Positions 51,878-62,516 of a stretch of 64,000 nt of DNA are shown here, in pieces. The DNA is from Thermomicrobiales bacterium (lineage in GTDB: Bacteria > Chloroflexota > Chloroflexia > Thermomicrobiales > CFX8): positions 992,001-1,056,000 of the forward strand of contig JBAOIG010000003.1 of the NCBI GenBank assembly GCA_037045155.1, read 5' to 3'. The notes below the pieces were generated by a model. That model had not been told where the DNA came from, made no database searches, and saw only the letters and a list, made by a program, of their open reading frames with translations. The translations under genes and the position numbers were made by a program. Position 1 is the stretch's first letter. Each line of letters opens with the position of its first letter.

Positions 51878-52837
51878 ATGGCTCGTCTCGCACTGGCCGT
51901 CGACCTGGGGGGCACGAATCTGCGCGTTGCCGTTGTCGATGACACCGGCGTCATCCAGGACGAGGCACAGCAACCAACTGATGCCGCCGAAGGGCCACAG
52001 GCGATCGTCGAGAGAATCGGGGAGTCGGTCAACGAGATGGCCTCGAAGGCCCAGATCCCGACCGATGTCCCGATCGGCGTCGCTTCGCCCGGACCGCTCG
52101 ACCCGCGCACTGGCATCGTCTACTTCTCGCCAAACCTGGCTGGCTGGACAAACGTTCCGATCTCCGAGTGGCTTCGCGCAAAAACCGGTCGCAACGTGCT
52201 CTTGAGCAATGACGCCAACGCCGCTGCCCTGGGCGAAGTCTTCTTCGGCGCGGGCCGCGGTGTGCGCAACCTCGTCTACGTCGGCCTCGGCACCGGTGTC
52301 GGAGGTGGGGTGTATTCCGAGGGATTGCTGATCGACGGCGCCCGCGGGATGGGCGGCGAGCTCGGTCACGTCACCGTCGATCTGAACGGTCCTCGCTGCA
52401 CGTGCGGATCCGCCGGTTGCATCGAAGCGTATTGTTCGGCCTGGGCGCTGACGCGCGATGCGCACGAGCTCATCGCAAGCGGACGGGGAGCAGCGATCCT
52501 GAAGGCGGTCGGCAGCGACGCGAACGCCGGGCCAAAGGCGATCGGCGAAGCCGCGCGACAAGGAGACCCAGCAGCCATCGCGCTGCTAGATCGTGCCGGG
52601 CGGGCTCTGGGCGCTGGGCTTGCCAACTTCGTGAACATCTTCAACCCCGAGATCATCGCGCTCGGCGGTGGTGTCGCCCAGATCGGCGACTTGTTGATCG
52701 ACCCCGCGAAGCGCGCGCTGGACGCATTTTCCATGCCGATCATTCGAGACAGTGTCCGATTTGTGCCCTCCGAGCTGGGCGTAAAGACCGGGATTTATGG
52801 GGCGGCGGCACTGTCATTTTATGACGCCCGGCACTAG
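51878..52837 (+). CDS. ROK family sugar kinase (glucokinase-like)
   Basis: 319 residues: the N-terminal phosphate motif AVDLGGTNLRVAV, the catalytic region LSNDANAAALGE, GTGVGGGVY, and the ROK zinc motif CTCGSAGCIEAYCS. Probably phosphorylates glucose or another hexose; there is no DNA-binding domain, so it is an enzyme rather than a repressor. TTGGAGGG precedes the ATG. It likely shares a transcript with the upstream glycosyltransferase. Confidence 0.88.
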   Translation: MARLALAVDLGGTNLRVAVVDDTGVIQDEAQQPTDAAEGPQAIVERIGESVNEMASKAQIPTDVPIGVASPGPLDPRTGIVYFSPNLAGWTNVPISEWLRAKTGRNVLLSNDANAAALGEVFFGAGRGVRNLVYVGLGTGVGGGVYSEGLLIDGARGMGGELGHVTVDLNGPRCTCGSAGCIEAYCSAWALTRDAHELIASGRGAAILKAVGSDANAGPKAIGEAARQGDPAAIALLDRAGRALGAGLANFVNIFNPEIIALGGGVAQIGDLLIDPAKRALDAFSMPIIRDSVRFVPSELGVKTGIYGAAALSFYDARH

Positions 52838-52886
52838 GCCGGCCTGACGAGATCGTCATTTCCACCTGATCGATGCCTACTGCCGC

Positions 52887-52916
52887 TTGACACCGCTTTT
52901 CGCATCCGTGTATAGT
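52887..52916 (+). promoter_or_regulatory. Near-consensus sigma-70 promoter of the peptide transporter operon
   Basis: TTGACA, an 18-base spacer, TATAGT. It lies 291 bases before the first permease start and points at it. Confidence 0.7.
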
Positions 52917-53207
52917 CCGCCCCGAACGAATCGCACTACCAAGCTAGATCGTCTCGGCTCGACCAGCGCCTCGGAAGGCGGGTTAGCCGTACGCAGTCAG
53001 AACCGAACGTCGCCAGATCCCGCAACGAAGCGAGATCGACACGGCGTCAGGCGGTCAAACTGGATGAGTGACTGACCCGGCAGGGGGTTACACGCAATCC
53101 ATTTGGACCGACGACTGCTCGATCGTCCTCGGGCGAATGCCCGATCGTTCCCGTAACGCGAGTGCCCCGTCCGGATTGCGGCCGCTCAGAGGAGGGAATC
53201 CCCGAAG
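52917..53207 (+). other. Long untranslated leader of the peptide transporter operon
   Basis: About 285 bases from the expected transcription start to the permease gene without a convincing ORF. It holds short stems such as CGGGCGAATGCCCG (around 53135) and ends in GAGGAGGG before the ATG. I could not match it to a known riboswitch class. Confidence 0.35.
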
Positions 53208-54161
53208 ATGTTCGCATTCATGATTAAACGTTTCCTCTGGTTCATACCAACCATTCTGGCGATCGCATTGGTTACCTTCATCATGATGAATCTCACCCCT
53301 GGCTCTCCGTTTCAACCCGCCGGCGCAAACAACCTCCGCGAAGACATCATCAAGCAGATCGAGAAGCAGTACGGCCTGGACAAACCCCTGCCGGTGCGCT
53401 TCGTGATCTACCTCGGAAAGGCGGTTCGCGGGGATTTCGGTGAGTCATACACTCGCCGGCCACAGAAGGTGAACGACATCATTCGCCGCGGCTTCCCGAT
53501 CTCATTTCAGCTTGGCGCGATGGCGTTGCTCGCCGCGTCGATTGGCGGCATCATCCTCGGCGTCCTCGCAGCCGTGAACCAGAACGGCTGGATCGACTAC
53601 CTTTCGGCGACGTTCGCCATCATGTTCTATAGCGTCCCCAGCTTCGTCCTCGGCATCCTTCTGTTACTGCTCTTCGTCATCTGGATACCCAACTGGACGG
53701 GTGTGCGCCTGTTTCCGTTGGGCGGCTGGGATAGTCCCAGGGCGTGGGTATTACCAACGATCGCGTTAGGAGCCGGCCCGTTCGCCCAGCTTGCTCGATA
53801 CACCCGATCCAGCATGATCGATGTCATCCGCTCCGACTACGTCCGAACAGCTCGCGCCAAGGGTCTTGCCGAGCAGAAGGTCGTCCTCAAGCACGTACTG
53901 AAGAACGCGCTGATCCCGGTGATCACCCTGATCGGCCCACTGTTCGCCGCGCTTGCCACCGGCTCGTTCTTCGTCGAGCAGGTGTTCAACATCCCGGGAA
54001 TTGGCAAGTTCTTCGTCGTCAGCATGGCTTCGAAGGATCAACCGATGATCATGGCGGTCGTGCTCCTCTATGGCACGTTCCTGGCCGTGATGAACCTCGT
54101 CGTCGACATCCTGTACGGGGTGATCGACCCGCGCATCCGCATGAGCATCCGAGGAGATTAA
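53208..54161 (+). CDS. dppB: Peptide ABC transporter permease (DppB type)
   Basis: 317 residues with six membrane segments, the first at residues ~5-28 (FLWFIPTILAIALVTFIMMN) followed by PGSPF, as in DppB/OppB. The EAA-like cytoplasmic loop is DYVRTARAKGL. GAGGAGGG lies upstream. First gene of a five-gene importer. Confidence 0.92.
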   Translation: MFAFMIKRFLWFIPTILAIALVTFIMMNLTPGSPFQPAGANNLREDIIKQIEKQYGLDKPLPVRFVIYLGKAVRGDFGESYTRRPQKVNDIIRRGFPISFQLGAMALLAASIGGIILGVLAAVNQNGWIDYLSATFAIMFYSVPSFVLGILLLLLFVIWIPNWTGVRLFPLGGWDSPRAWVLPTIALGAGPFAQLARYTRSSMIDVIRSDYVRTARAKGLAEQKVVLKHVLKNALIPVITLIGPLFAALATGSFFVEQVFNIPGIGKFFVVSMASKDQPMIMAVVLLYGTFLAVMNLVVDILYGVIDPRIRMSIRGD

Positions 54162-54164
54162 CGG

Positions 54165-55094
54165 ATGGCAAGCCAGCAGGACCGCAACGCAGACGCCATT
54201 TCACAAGCGCAGCTGCTCGCAGAAGCTGCCGAGGTCGTGCCGGCTCGCCAGGCCAGCCTCTGGGGGGATGCCTGGCGACGACTTCTGAAGAACAAGCTAG
54301 CCGTCGTTGGCCTCGCCACTGTGATCCTTCTCGGCCTCCTCGCGGTCTTTGCGCCGTTGTTGGCGCCGTATGGGCCGGCGGAAGTCGTCTCACCGGATCT
54401 CCGGCTGATGAAGCCCTCGTGGAACTTTCCGCTCGGGCTGGACCAGAACGGGCGCGACATGTACAGCCGCATGTTGTACGGCGCTCGCGTCTCATTGCTC
54501 GTCGGGGTCGTTGCGCAGTTGATCGTCCTCGGGATCGGGGTGCCGATCGGAGCAGTGGCCGGCTATTACTCCGGAACCGTCGACAATGCCCTCATGCGAA
54601 CGGTCGATGTCTTCTACGCGATTCCGCAACTCCTGCTCGTGCTGTTGATGGTCAATATGCTCGGGCCCGGGATGAAAAACATCTTCATCGCGATCGGCCT
54701 CACGGGCTGGGTGACGATGGCTCGTCTCGTTCGGGGGGTCATGCTCACGAACCGGGAACAGGAGTATGTCAAAGCATCGAAGGTTGCCGGCGCTGGCAGC
54801 GGCTATATCATCTTGCGCCACATGTTACCGAACAGCCTGACGCCGATTATTGTCGCGCTGACGTTCGGCATCCCGCAGGCGATCTTCATCGAAGCATCAC
54901 TCTCGTTCGTGGGCGTCGGGATCCGGCCTCCACAGCCATCATGGGGGCAAATGGTCGGCGCGGGCCAGCAATATATCCAGTCCGTCCAGCACCTGATGTT
55001 CTTTCCGAGCCTGGCCATCGCGATCACGATGCTCGCGTTTACGTTCCTCGGCGACGGCCTGCGCGACGCACTCGACGTCAAGATGAACGACTGA
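54165..55094 (+). CDS. dppC: Peptide ABC transporter permease (DppC type)
   Basis: 309 residues. A cytosolic N-terminus of ~40 residues (SLWGDAWRRLLKNKLAVVG) leads to the first membrane segment; the periplasmic start LGLDQNGRDMYSRMLYGARVS is the DppC/OppC hallmark. The EAA loop is EYVKASKVAGAG. The ATG follows the dppB stop by three bases. Confidence 0.92.
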   Translation: MASQQDRNADAISQAQLLAEAAEVVPARQASLWGDAWRRLLKNKLAVVGLATVILLGLLAVFAPLLAPYGPAEVVSPDLRLMKPSWNFPLGLDQNGRDMYSRMLYGARVSLLVGVVAQLIVLGIGVPIGAVAGYYSGTVDNALMRTVDVFYAIPQLLLVLLMVNMLGPGMKNIFIAIGLTGWVTMARLVRGVMLTNREQEYVKASKVAGAGSGYIILRHMLPNSLTPIIVALTFGIPQAIFIEASLSFVGVGIRPPQPSWGQMVGAGQQYIQSVQHLMFFPSLAIAITMLAFTFLGDGLRDALDVKMND

Positions 55095-55169
55095 GCCACG
55101 GGGGCGAGAAGGGGACGCTGGTGACGCTACGCGGCCGATGCCGCGCTTGCAGGACGAGGTGGGGTACCG

Positions 55170-56210
<1,041 letters not shown>

Positions 56211-56250
56211 CAGACGACGGCCGGAAGTAATTCGGAGAATCGAGACAAGC

Positions 56251-57264
56251 GTGGCGACTTCAGTCCAGGAAACCACCGCAGAAAAAGCCGCGAACGAGGA
56301 CTATATCCTCGAAGTGAAGAACGTGAAGAAGCACTTCAGGATGGGCGGGGGGATGCTGTCTCGCGGCAACGAGATGAATATCCGGGCCGTCGATGACATT
56401 TCGTTCTCGATCCGCCGTGGCGAAACATTCGGGCTGGTCGGCGAATCGGGCTGTGGAAAGACGACGCTCGGCCAGACGATCATCCGACTCTACAACCCGA
56501 CAGCCGGACAAATCGTCTTCAACAATGCCGACATCTCCGCTCTCAACGCCGCCGACATGCGTAAGCACCGTCGTGGCATGCAGATGATCTTCCAGGATCC
56601 GTCGGCATCGCTGGATCCACGTATGACTGTCGGTTCGATCATTTCCGAGCCACTCAATATCTTCGGCATCGGCTCACGCGAAGAGCGAAGAGACCGCGTC
56701 CGCGAGCTACTGCGTGTGGTCGGGCTGAATGCGTACTTCGTGAATCGCTATCCGCACGAGTTCTCGGGTGGCCAGCGGCAGCGGATCGGTATCGCGCGGG
56801 CGCTCGCACTGCAGCCAGAGCTCGTTATCTGTGACGAGCCGGTGTCGGCACTGGACGTTTCCGTGCAGGCCCAGGTGTTGAACCTGTTGCGACAGCTGCA
56901 GACGGATTTCAAGCTAACGTACTTGTTCATTGCCCACAACCTCGCCGTCGTCGCGCACATCAGTGATCGGGTCGGCGTCATGTATCTCGGCAAGATGGTC
57001 GAGATCGGTGAAGCCCGCGCTATTACCGAACGGCCGAAACACCCGTATACCCAGGCGCTGATCTCGGCGATTCCAGTCGTCGATCCAGGCCGAAAGCGCG
57101 ACCGGATCATTCTCGAAGGGGACGTGCCAAGCCCGGCCAACCCACCATCGGGCTGCCGGTTTCACCCCCGGTGCCCGATTGCCCAGCCGTATTGCTCCGA
57201 GGTCGAACCTCAATTGCGCGAGCTGGAGCCGGGGCATTGGGTCGCCTGCCATTACGCGGAGTAG
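56251..57264 (+). CDS. dppF: Peptide ABC transporter ATPase (DppF type)
   Basis: 337 residues: Walker A GESGCGKTT, FQDPSASLDP, SGGQRQRIG and VICDEPVSALD, then the C-terminal CRFHPRCPIAQPYC. A GTG at 56251 is the likely start (the frame is open far upstream without homology); GGAG lies 13 bases before it. Works with the DppD ATPase. Confidence 0.88.
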   Translation: MATSVQETTAEKAANEDYILEVKNVKKHFRMGGGMLSRGNEMNIRAVDDISFSIRRGETFGLVGESGCGKTTLGQTIIRLYNPTAGQIVFNNADISALNAADMRKHRRGMQMIFQDPSASLDPRMTVGSIISEPLNIFGIGSREERRDRVRELLRVVGLNAYFVNRYPHEFSGGQRQRIGIARALALQPELVICDEPVSALDVSVQAQVLNLLRQLQTDFKLTYLFIAHNLAVVAHISDRVGVMYLGKMVEIGEARAITERPKHPYTQALISAIPVVDPGRKRDRIILEGDVPSPANPPSGCRFHPRCPIAQPYCSEVEPQLRELEPGHWVACHYAE

Positions 57265-57296
57265 GCGCGTGTCGGTGTCAGGCACTGTCGATCAGG

Positions 57297-57326
57297 CACG
57301 CGCGCTCGCAGAATCAGTCGCGCGTG
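57297..57326 (+). terminator. Hairpin between the ATPase and binding-protein genes
   Basis: A perfect 8-bp stem (CACGCGCG / CGCGCGTG) with a 14-base loop, 33 bases after the DppF stop. It may terminate the first four genes partially, leaving the binding protein to its own promoter. Confidence 0.4.
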
Positions 57327-57367
57327 ACAGGTTACGTGAAAATCTCGACAATCTGGGCAGCGATCTC

Positions 57368-57397
57368 TTGCCAACCCGCGCGAGGGTGTGTTACATA
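57368..57397 (+). promoter_or_regulatory. Candidate promoter of the binding-protein gene
   Basis: TTGCCA, an 18-base spacer, TACATA; four to five matches in each element. It lies about 440 bases before the binding-protein start. Confidence 0.4.
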
Positions 57398-57840
57398 GAT
57401 TACGTCGTGCCACAGGGGAAGTCGGGGGCCAACACGGTTGCATCACGTATGCCACTGTCCTCGCGTATGTCGGCTATTGATAGTCCGCGCATGGGTACAG
57501 TGAGCGTCGAAGGAATGCAATCGGCCCGCCGGGGTGGTCGACACGTTGTGGGGCTGTTGGCTTCCTGGGGGCAGGCGGATCGGCTGGTCTGGAGGGAACC
57601 AGATCCAACTCACAATACGTATACCCAGGTACTACCACCAGACACATCAGCTCGGCCGAGAGCGTCCAGAGAGAGGAGGGCGAGGCTCCGCGAGCATGTA
57701 ACGTCACCAGTGTCCCGAATCGGACAAGTTGACCGATCGCAGACAAGCGGCTGAGATCGTCCACGCGCGAGAGTCGCGCGAAACGCGACCACGGATGGGG
57801 TGGGACGCCTTCAGCCAGCAACCAGGAGGAGTAACCGCGA
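57398..57840 (+). other. Untranslated gap before the binding-protein gene
   Basis: 443 bases with no ORF that looks coding on either strand (frames here are Arg/Ser/Pro-rich without homology). It ends in AGGAGGAG before the ATG. Near the end, GGGGTGGGACGCC superficially recalls a T-box, but the rest does not fit. Confidence 0.35.
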
Positions 57841-59703
57841 ATGGTTGTCATCGACAAAGAACAGATTCGACTGCTCGAAGAGCGTCTGCGCGGCGTTGGC
57901 GTCGATCGCCGAACGTTTCTCAAGTTCGCGTCCGCGGCCGCGGCCGCGCCGATGGTAGGAACAATCCTCGCCGCCTGCGGAGGGAGTAGCTCCACGCCGA
58001 CCGCGACGACCGCCGCCGCCGCGCCAACCGCGACGACTGCTGCCGCCGCCCCAACTGCGCCTGCTGAGGCAACCAAGGCCATCGAAGCGACCAAGGCGCC
58101 CGAGCCGACCAAGCCTGCGGCATCGCCAACCACCAGCACGACTGCCGCGCTGGATGCAAAGCAGATCATTCACACCATCGGGGCTCGCTCTGACCCGTCA
58201 TCAAACGACTTCAATGCCGATCTGTATTGCGGTGGCACAGCCGAGATCTGGGCCGGCCTGCTGACGTATGACGTCGACTTCAACGTGATCCCCGACTGGG
58301 CCGAGAAATGGGAGCACAACGACGACGCGTCGCAGTGGACCTTCTACCTCCGCAAGGACAACAAGGGTTTCTCCAACGGCGATCCGGTGACTGCCGACAC
58401 ATTCATCGGCTCCTGGGCCCGCCTGCTCGATCCGGCGACGAAGGGCGCCTACGCGTCGATCCTCTTCGACATCAAGGGCGCCGAGGACATCAATCTGAAT
58501 GGCGCAGCCGCCAGCACGCTCGGCTGCAAGGCAGTTGATGACTGGACGCTCCAGGTCGACATGGTCGGTCCGCGTGGCATGTTCCCGGTCATCGTTGGCT
58601 ACGCCGCGACGATGCCCACCCACCTGCCGTCGGCAGCCAAGGGCGGCAACTTCACTGACCCCGGCGAGGTCGGGCACCCGATCATCGGCAATGGGCCGTT
58701 CGTCCTCACTGCGTGGAAGCACGACGAGGCCCTGACACTCGTGCGCAACCCCAACTACTGGAACACGGACATCAAGCTCACGGATGTCGACTGGCGGATT
58801 ATCCCGGCCGAGCAGGGAATGCTGCCCTTCGAGGCAGGCGATGTCGACTGGGCTGTCGTCCCTGGCGCCGATCTGCCGCGCGTCCAGGCCGATTCGGTGA
58901 TGAAGAGTCAGGTTCAGAAGTGGGTCGAGCCGCTGATCTGGAAGATCCTCCCCGGCACCAACGTCAAGCCGTTCGATGACATCGAGCTGCGACGCGCGCT
59001 CCAGCACGCGATCGACAAGGACCGGATCAACACGCTGACCAACGGTGGCGGCGACCCGGCCTACTGCCTCGTGCCGCCAGGCATCTTCGGCTTCTTCGGC
59101 GAAGATTTCAAGGAGTTCTCGGACTTCGATGTCAAGAAGGTCAAAGAACACCTTGACAAATCAACGTTCGCCGGACAGACACTGCCGAAGGTCACCATGA
59201 TCCTTCGCAACGAGGCGCAGCTGAACTCGACCATCATGGTTGAGGACATCGCGGCTCAGGTGCTGGCCAACATGGGGATGCAGATCGAGCTGCAGATCAT
59301 GGACTTCCAGCCATTCCGGGCTCTGCAGTTCCAGAACACCTACGAGCTGTGCTGGATCCGCTGGTACTACGACTATCCGGATCCGAACAACGGCTACTTC
59401 GATATGTTCTACTCGAACAAGGAGTCCGGCAAGCGCCAGGCGTGGTCGAATACGGAGTTCGATGACTGGACGATCAAGGGCAAGGAACTGGCCAAGCCCG
59501 AGGATCGACTCAACGCCTACAAGAACTGCGAGCGGATCATGAACGAGGATGTAGCCTACATCCCGATCGTGTACCGCAACGCGTACGACGTCTACAAGGA
59601 CTGGGTCAAGGACGTCCCAGTCAACAAGCAGGGCTACTGGATTCCGAATGGCAATATCTTCGTCAACATGTACCAGTACGTGTACGTGTCGGGACGCAAG
59701 TAA
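57841..59703 (+). CDS. Peptide ABC transporter substrate-binding lipoprotein (family 5)
   Basis: 620 residues. N-terminus: a twin-arginine motif DRRTFLKFAS, an Ala-rich core and the lipobox TILAAC (Cys ~46), so probably Tat-exported and lipidated. A Thr/Ala/Pro linker (~50-100) follows, then the family-5 solute-binding fold: EIWAGLLTYDVDFNVIPDWAEKW begins it, and FSNGDPVTADTFIGSWARLLDP is the family signature region. It binds oligopeptides or similar solutes and feeds the importer encoded just upstream. A strong terminator follows. Confidence 0.92.
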   Translation: MVVIDKEQIRLLEERLRGVGVDRRTFLKFASAAAAAPMVGTILAACGGSSSTPTATTAAAAPTATTAAAAPTAPAEATKAIEATKAPEPTKPAASPTTSTTAALDAKQIIHTIGARSDPSSNDFNADLYCGGTAEIWAGLLTYDVDFNVIPDWAEKWEHNDDASQWTFYLRKDNKGFSNGDPVTADTFIGSWARLLDPATKGAYASILFDIKGAEDINLNGAAASTLGCKAVDDWTLQVDMVGPRGMFPVIVGYAATMPTHLPSAAKGGNFTDPGEVGHPIIGNGPFVLTAWKHDEALTLVRNPNYWNTDIKLTDVDWRIIPAEQGMLPFEAGDVDWAVVPGADLPRVQADSVMKSQVQKWVEPLIWKILPGTNVKPFDDIELRRALQHAIDKDRINTLTNGGGDPAYCLVPPGIFGFFGEDFKEFSDFDVKKVKEHLDKSTFAGQTLPKVTMILRNEAQLNSTIMVEDIAAQVLANMGMQIELQIMDFQPFRALQFQNTYELCWIRWYYDYPDPNNGYFDMFYSNKESGKRQAWSNTEFDDWTIKGKELAKPEDRLNAYKNCERIMNEDVAYIPIVYRNAYDVYKDWVKDVPVNKQGYWIPNGNIFVNMYQYVYVSGRK

Positions 59704-59738
59704 GAGCCAACCAGCAGCCAGATCCGAGATCGATGGGA

Positions 59739-59762
59739 GAGGGGAGCCTTATGGCTCCCCTC
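59739..59762 (+). terminator. Terminator of the peptide transporter operon
   Basis: A perfect 10-bp stem GAGGGGAGCC / GGCTCCCCTC around a TTAT loop, 35 bases after the stop; GACCGTTTCT follows. Confidence 0.75.
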
Positions 59763-59926
59763 GACCGTTTCTGGCGTAACCGTTATCGCGTATCCGGCGA
59801 TTGGACGGCTTGGATGATGCCGATTTGGCCGTTTCTCGTCTCGGATTGTCTGCTATGCTACCAGCGCAACGGCCGATTGGACGGCGGACGTATCCGCCGG
59901 ACGGGAATCGAGAAGGGATCCTGCTT

Positions 59927-60880
59927 GTGGCGACTGGGAAACCGACCTATCTGTGGTGGAAGGGCCAGAGGATGGCCTGGGACGATGCAAATGTCCATGT
60001 GACCGCGCTCGGCTGGTCAACTGTCGGGGCCATCTTCGAGGGCATCCGCGCCTACTGGAACGCCGACCACGACGAGCTCTACATCTTCCGTCTCGACGAG
60101 CACATGGACCGCTTCCGGAATTCCATGAAGCTCGTCCGCCTCGACGAGACCCACGATATGGAGACTCTCAAAGAGGCGATCGTCGATCTGTTGCGCGCAA
60201 ACGAAACGCGCGAAGACACCTACATCCGCCCGCTCGCCTATCGCGGCGGCGATGGACGCGGCGGCTTCAGCGGGGTCGGTGGGACGACGGAAATTCTGAT
60301 CAACACCAACCCGAGCCCGTCGCATCTGTTCTCCGGTCAGGGCAAGACCGCCTGCATCTCCTCGTGGCGGCGCATCTCGGAGAACGTGATGCCCCCGCGA
60401 ATCAAGAACATCTCCAACTACCGCAACGGGCAGCTAGCCAACATGGAAGCCGCCCAGAATGGTTACGACACCGCATTGATCCTGAACGAGAACGGCAAGG
60501 TAGCTGAGGGCGGCGGCGCGTGTGTCGCGTTCATCCGCGACGGCAAGTTCGTCACGCCGGGCGTCACCCAGAGCATCCTGGAGAGCATCACGCGCGACGC
60601 ACTGATGCAGCTCGCCAAGGATGAGCTCGGACTGACGGTCGAGGAGCGCGAAGTCGACCGCACCGAGCTGTACATCGCCGATGAAGTCTTCATGATGGGC
60701 ACTGCCGCCGAGATCACGCCGATCGTATCGGTGGACCATTATCAAGTCGGCACCGGCGAGATCGGCCCAATTACCCGCAAGCTCGAAGGGCTTCTCGACG
60801 ACTGCTTCCGCGGCAAGACCGGCATCCGGCCCGAGTGGCGGACCACGGTCGGCGTCGGCGCAGCAGTCGCGGCCGACTAA
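59927..60880 (+). CDS. Branched-chain amino acid aminotransferase (class IV), copy 2
   Basis: A 317-residue fold-type IV PLP enzyme: YLWWKGQRMAWDDANVHV, then GAIFEGIRAYW (the IlvE hallmark), the lysine segment NISNYRNGQLANMEA and ELYIADEVFMMGTAAEI. The GTG at 59927 is chosen since GAAGGG precedes it; the frame is open 42 codons earlier without homology. It is clearly diverged from the copy at 42.9 kb; with other PLP enzymes nearby it may serve catabolism or D-amino acids. A bidirectional terminator separates it from the next gene. Confidence 0.88.
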   Translation: MATGKPTYLWWKGQRMAWDDANVHVTALGWSTVGAIFEGIRAYWNADHDELYIFRLDEHMDRFRNSMKLVRLDETHDMETLKEAIVDLLRANETREDTYIRPLAYRGGDGRGGFSGVGGTTEILINTNPSPSHLFSGQGKTACISSWRRISENVMPPRIKNISNYRNGQLANMEAAQNGYDTALILNENGKVAEGGGACVAFIRDGKFVTPGVTQSILESITRDALMQLAKDELGLTVEEREVDRTELYIADEVFMMGTAAEITPIVSVDHYQVGTGEIGPITRKLEGLLDDCFRGKTGIRPEWRTTVGVGAAVAAD

Positions 60881-60908
60881 ATCACGGTAGCGCGACAACG
60901 AACGACGA

Positions 60909-60932
60909 GCGGGGCGGCAATTGCCGCCCCGC
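60909..60932. terminator. Bidirectional hairpin between convergent genes
   Basis: A perfect palindrome GCGGGGCGGCAA / TTGCCGCCCCGC (12-bp stem, no loop as written, so an AATT loop in practice), flanked by CGTTGTGT on the right. It serves the aminotransferase on the left and the minus-strand gene on the right. Confidence 0.75.
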
Positions 60933-60964
60933 CGTTGTGTCTGGTTCGTGTTATGTAGCGTCCT

Positions 60965-62326
60965 CTACAGCAGACCCTCGGCATGCATCCGGGCGATCGT
61001 GCGCCCAAACCCTGCCACGGTTGCATCGATATCGTCGGCAGAGTGAGCGGCGCTGAGCCAGCCCCCGCCAAACGTCATATCGGTGCCTTCGAGCATCATC
61101 CCCGAGACGAAGCTACTCTTGTGCTTGCCAACCAGGCCGCTCTTGAGATCCATCAGCGACCTCCCGGCCGGCCGGCGAATGTCACCCGCATGCATGTTGT
61201 CGCAAGTCTTGCCGAGCACGAGGTGGAAGACCGATGATTCGCCGTAGCAGAACCCCGGCAGACCCTGCTCAACGAGTGTTGTGTTGAACCCGATCCGGAG
61301 CCGCGCGGCCATCTCGTCGGATGTCCGTTGCACCTGCGGATCTTTCACGAGCTCCAGGCATGCCGCTCCAGCGACCGCCGAGAGCGGGTTGGCATTGTAC
61401 GTGCCTGGGTGTGGGATCTTCTTGTGCTTCGGGTCGTCGCGAAACTCGAACACGCTCATGATGTCGCGCCGGCCACCGAAGCAACCGCCCGGCAGCCCGC
61501 CAGCGACAATCTTCGCCAGTGTCGTCATGTCCGGCTTGACACCGAACCGCTCCTGCGCGCCTCCCGGCGCCCAGCGGAAGCCGGTGATGACCTCGTCGAA
61601 GATGAGGATCGTATCGTACTTCTCAGTCAGCGCGCGGAGGTCCTTCAGGAAACCCTCGGCCGGCGGCAGCGTCGCCCAGGATGCTCCACTTGGCTCGAGG
61701 ATCACGCAGGCAACATCGCCCTGCTGCAGGTACGCTTCGACCTGGTCGAGATCGTCGATCGAGGCGACCAACGTCAGCGCAACCACCTCGGGCGGGATGC
61801 CGGGCAGATCAGTCTGGTCGAACGGCGGGCGTTCTCCGCGCTGGACGTAGTCGTGCCAGCCATGGAAGTGCCCCTCGAACTTGAGCACCTTGTTCTTGCC
61901 GGAGAACGCGCGCGCGGCGCGGATCGCCAGCATCGTCGCCTCAGTGCCAGACGAGGTGAACTTGAGACGCTCCAGCGACGGAATGAGCTGCTGGATCTTG
62001 TCGGCCCAGATCAGCTCCTGATCGTGGCTGGCGCCGAGGTGCGTGCCACGGTCGAGCTGGGCCTTGACGGCCGCAACGACGTCCGGATGGTTATGACCGA
62101 GGATCAGCGAGCCGTGACCGACGGCGTAGTCGGTCAGCTCGTGGCCGTCGACATCCCACTTCTTGGCGCCCTGGGCGCGTTCGATGTAGATCGGGAACGG
62201 CTTGACGTACCGCGCATCGTGCGTCACGCCGGCCGGCATCAACTCGAGTGAATGCATCGCGCGCTGGCGCGAGCCGCTGAACTCGTCAATGAACTCTTGC
62301 TCGATCGTCTTCGTCTTCTGTGCCAT
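60965..62326 (-). CDS. Class III aminotransferase (glutamate-1-semialdehyde 2,1-aminomutase-like)
   Basis: A 453-residue fold-type I PLP enzyme: LMPAGVTHDARYVKPFP near the start, GTEATMLAIRAARAFSG, GHFHGWHD, LIFDEVITGFR, and the PLP lysine in TLAKIVAGGLPGG. The motifs match GSA aminomutases and related aspartate aminotransferase family proteins. No other haem genes are nearby and the tail (~400-450) is longer than HemL, so a catabolic aminotransferase or mutase is equally likely. The ATG at 62326 follows GGAGGAGG. Confidence 0.85.
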   Translation of the reverse strand: MAQKTKTIEQEFIDEFSGSRQRAMHSLELMPAGVTHDARYVKPFPIYIERAQGAKKWDVDGHELTDYAVGHGSLILGHNHPDVVAAVKAQLDRGTHLGASHDQELIWADKIQQLIPSLERLKFTSSGTEATMLAIRAARAFSGKNKVLKFEGHFHGWHDYVQRGERPPFDQTDLPGIPPEVVALTLVASIDDLDQVEAYLQQGDVACVILEPSGASWATLPPAEGFLKDLRALTEKYDTILIFDEVITGFRWAPGGAQERFGVKPDMTTLAKIVAGGLPGGCFGGRRDIMSVFEFRDDPKHKKIPHPGTYNANPLSAVAGAACLELVKDPQVQRTSDEMAARLRIGFNTTLVEQGLPGFCYGESSVFHLVLGKTCDNMHAGDIRRPAGRSLMDLKSGLVGKHKSSFVSGMMLEGTDMTFGGGWLSAAHSADDIDATVAGFGRTIARMHAEGLL

Positions 62327-62516
62327 CTCGCTGGCCTCCTCCTTCGTCCGGACGGCCCTGCCGGGTATCAGGGTGCCATTATCGCGAAGGCTCGGCTGCC
62401 TGTCCATCCAGACATGCCGGATTACCGGCGCAACCCTCGGTTCCACGCAGCGCCGCGATATCGGATACGATCAACAGAAGCTCTAGACTGGACGAACGAG
62501 GGAAGGAAACGACGCA

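Noticed and set aside
57800..57840. T-box-like GGGGTGGGACGCC before the binding-protein gene
   Set aside because: Only a partial match to the T-box core, with no matching specifier or antiterminator structure seen.
57179..58169. Frames on both strands in the gap before the binding-protein gene
   Set aside because: They overlap real genes at their ends, have no family similarity and are of low-complexity composition; I treat the gap as untranslated.
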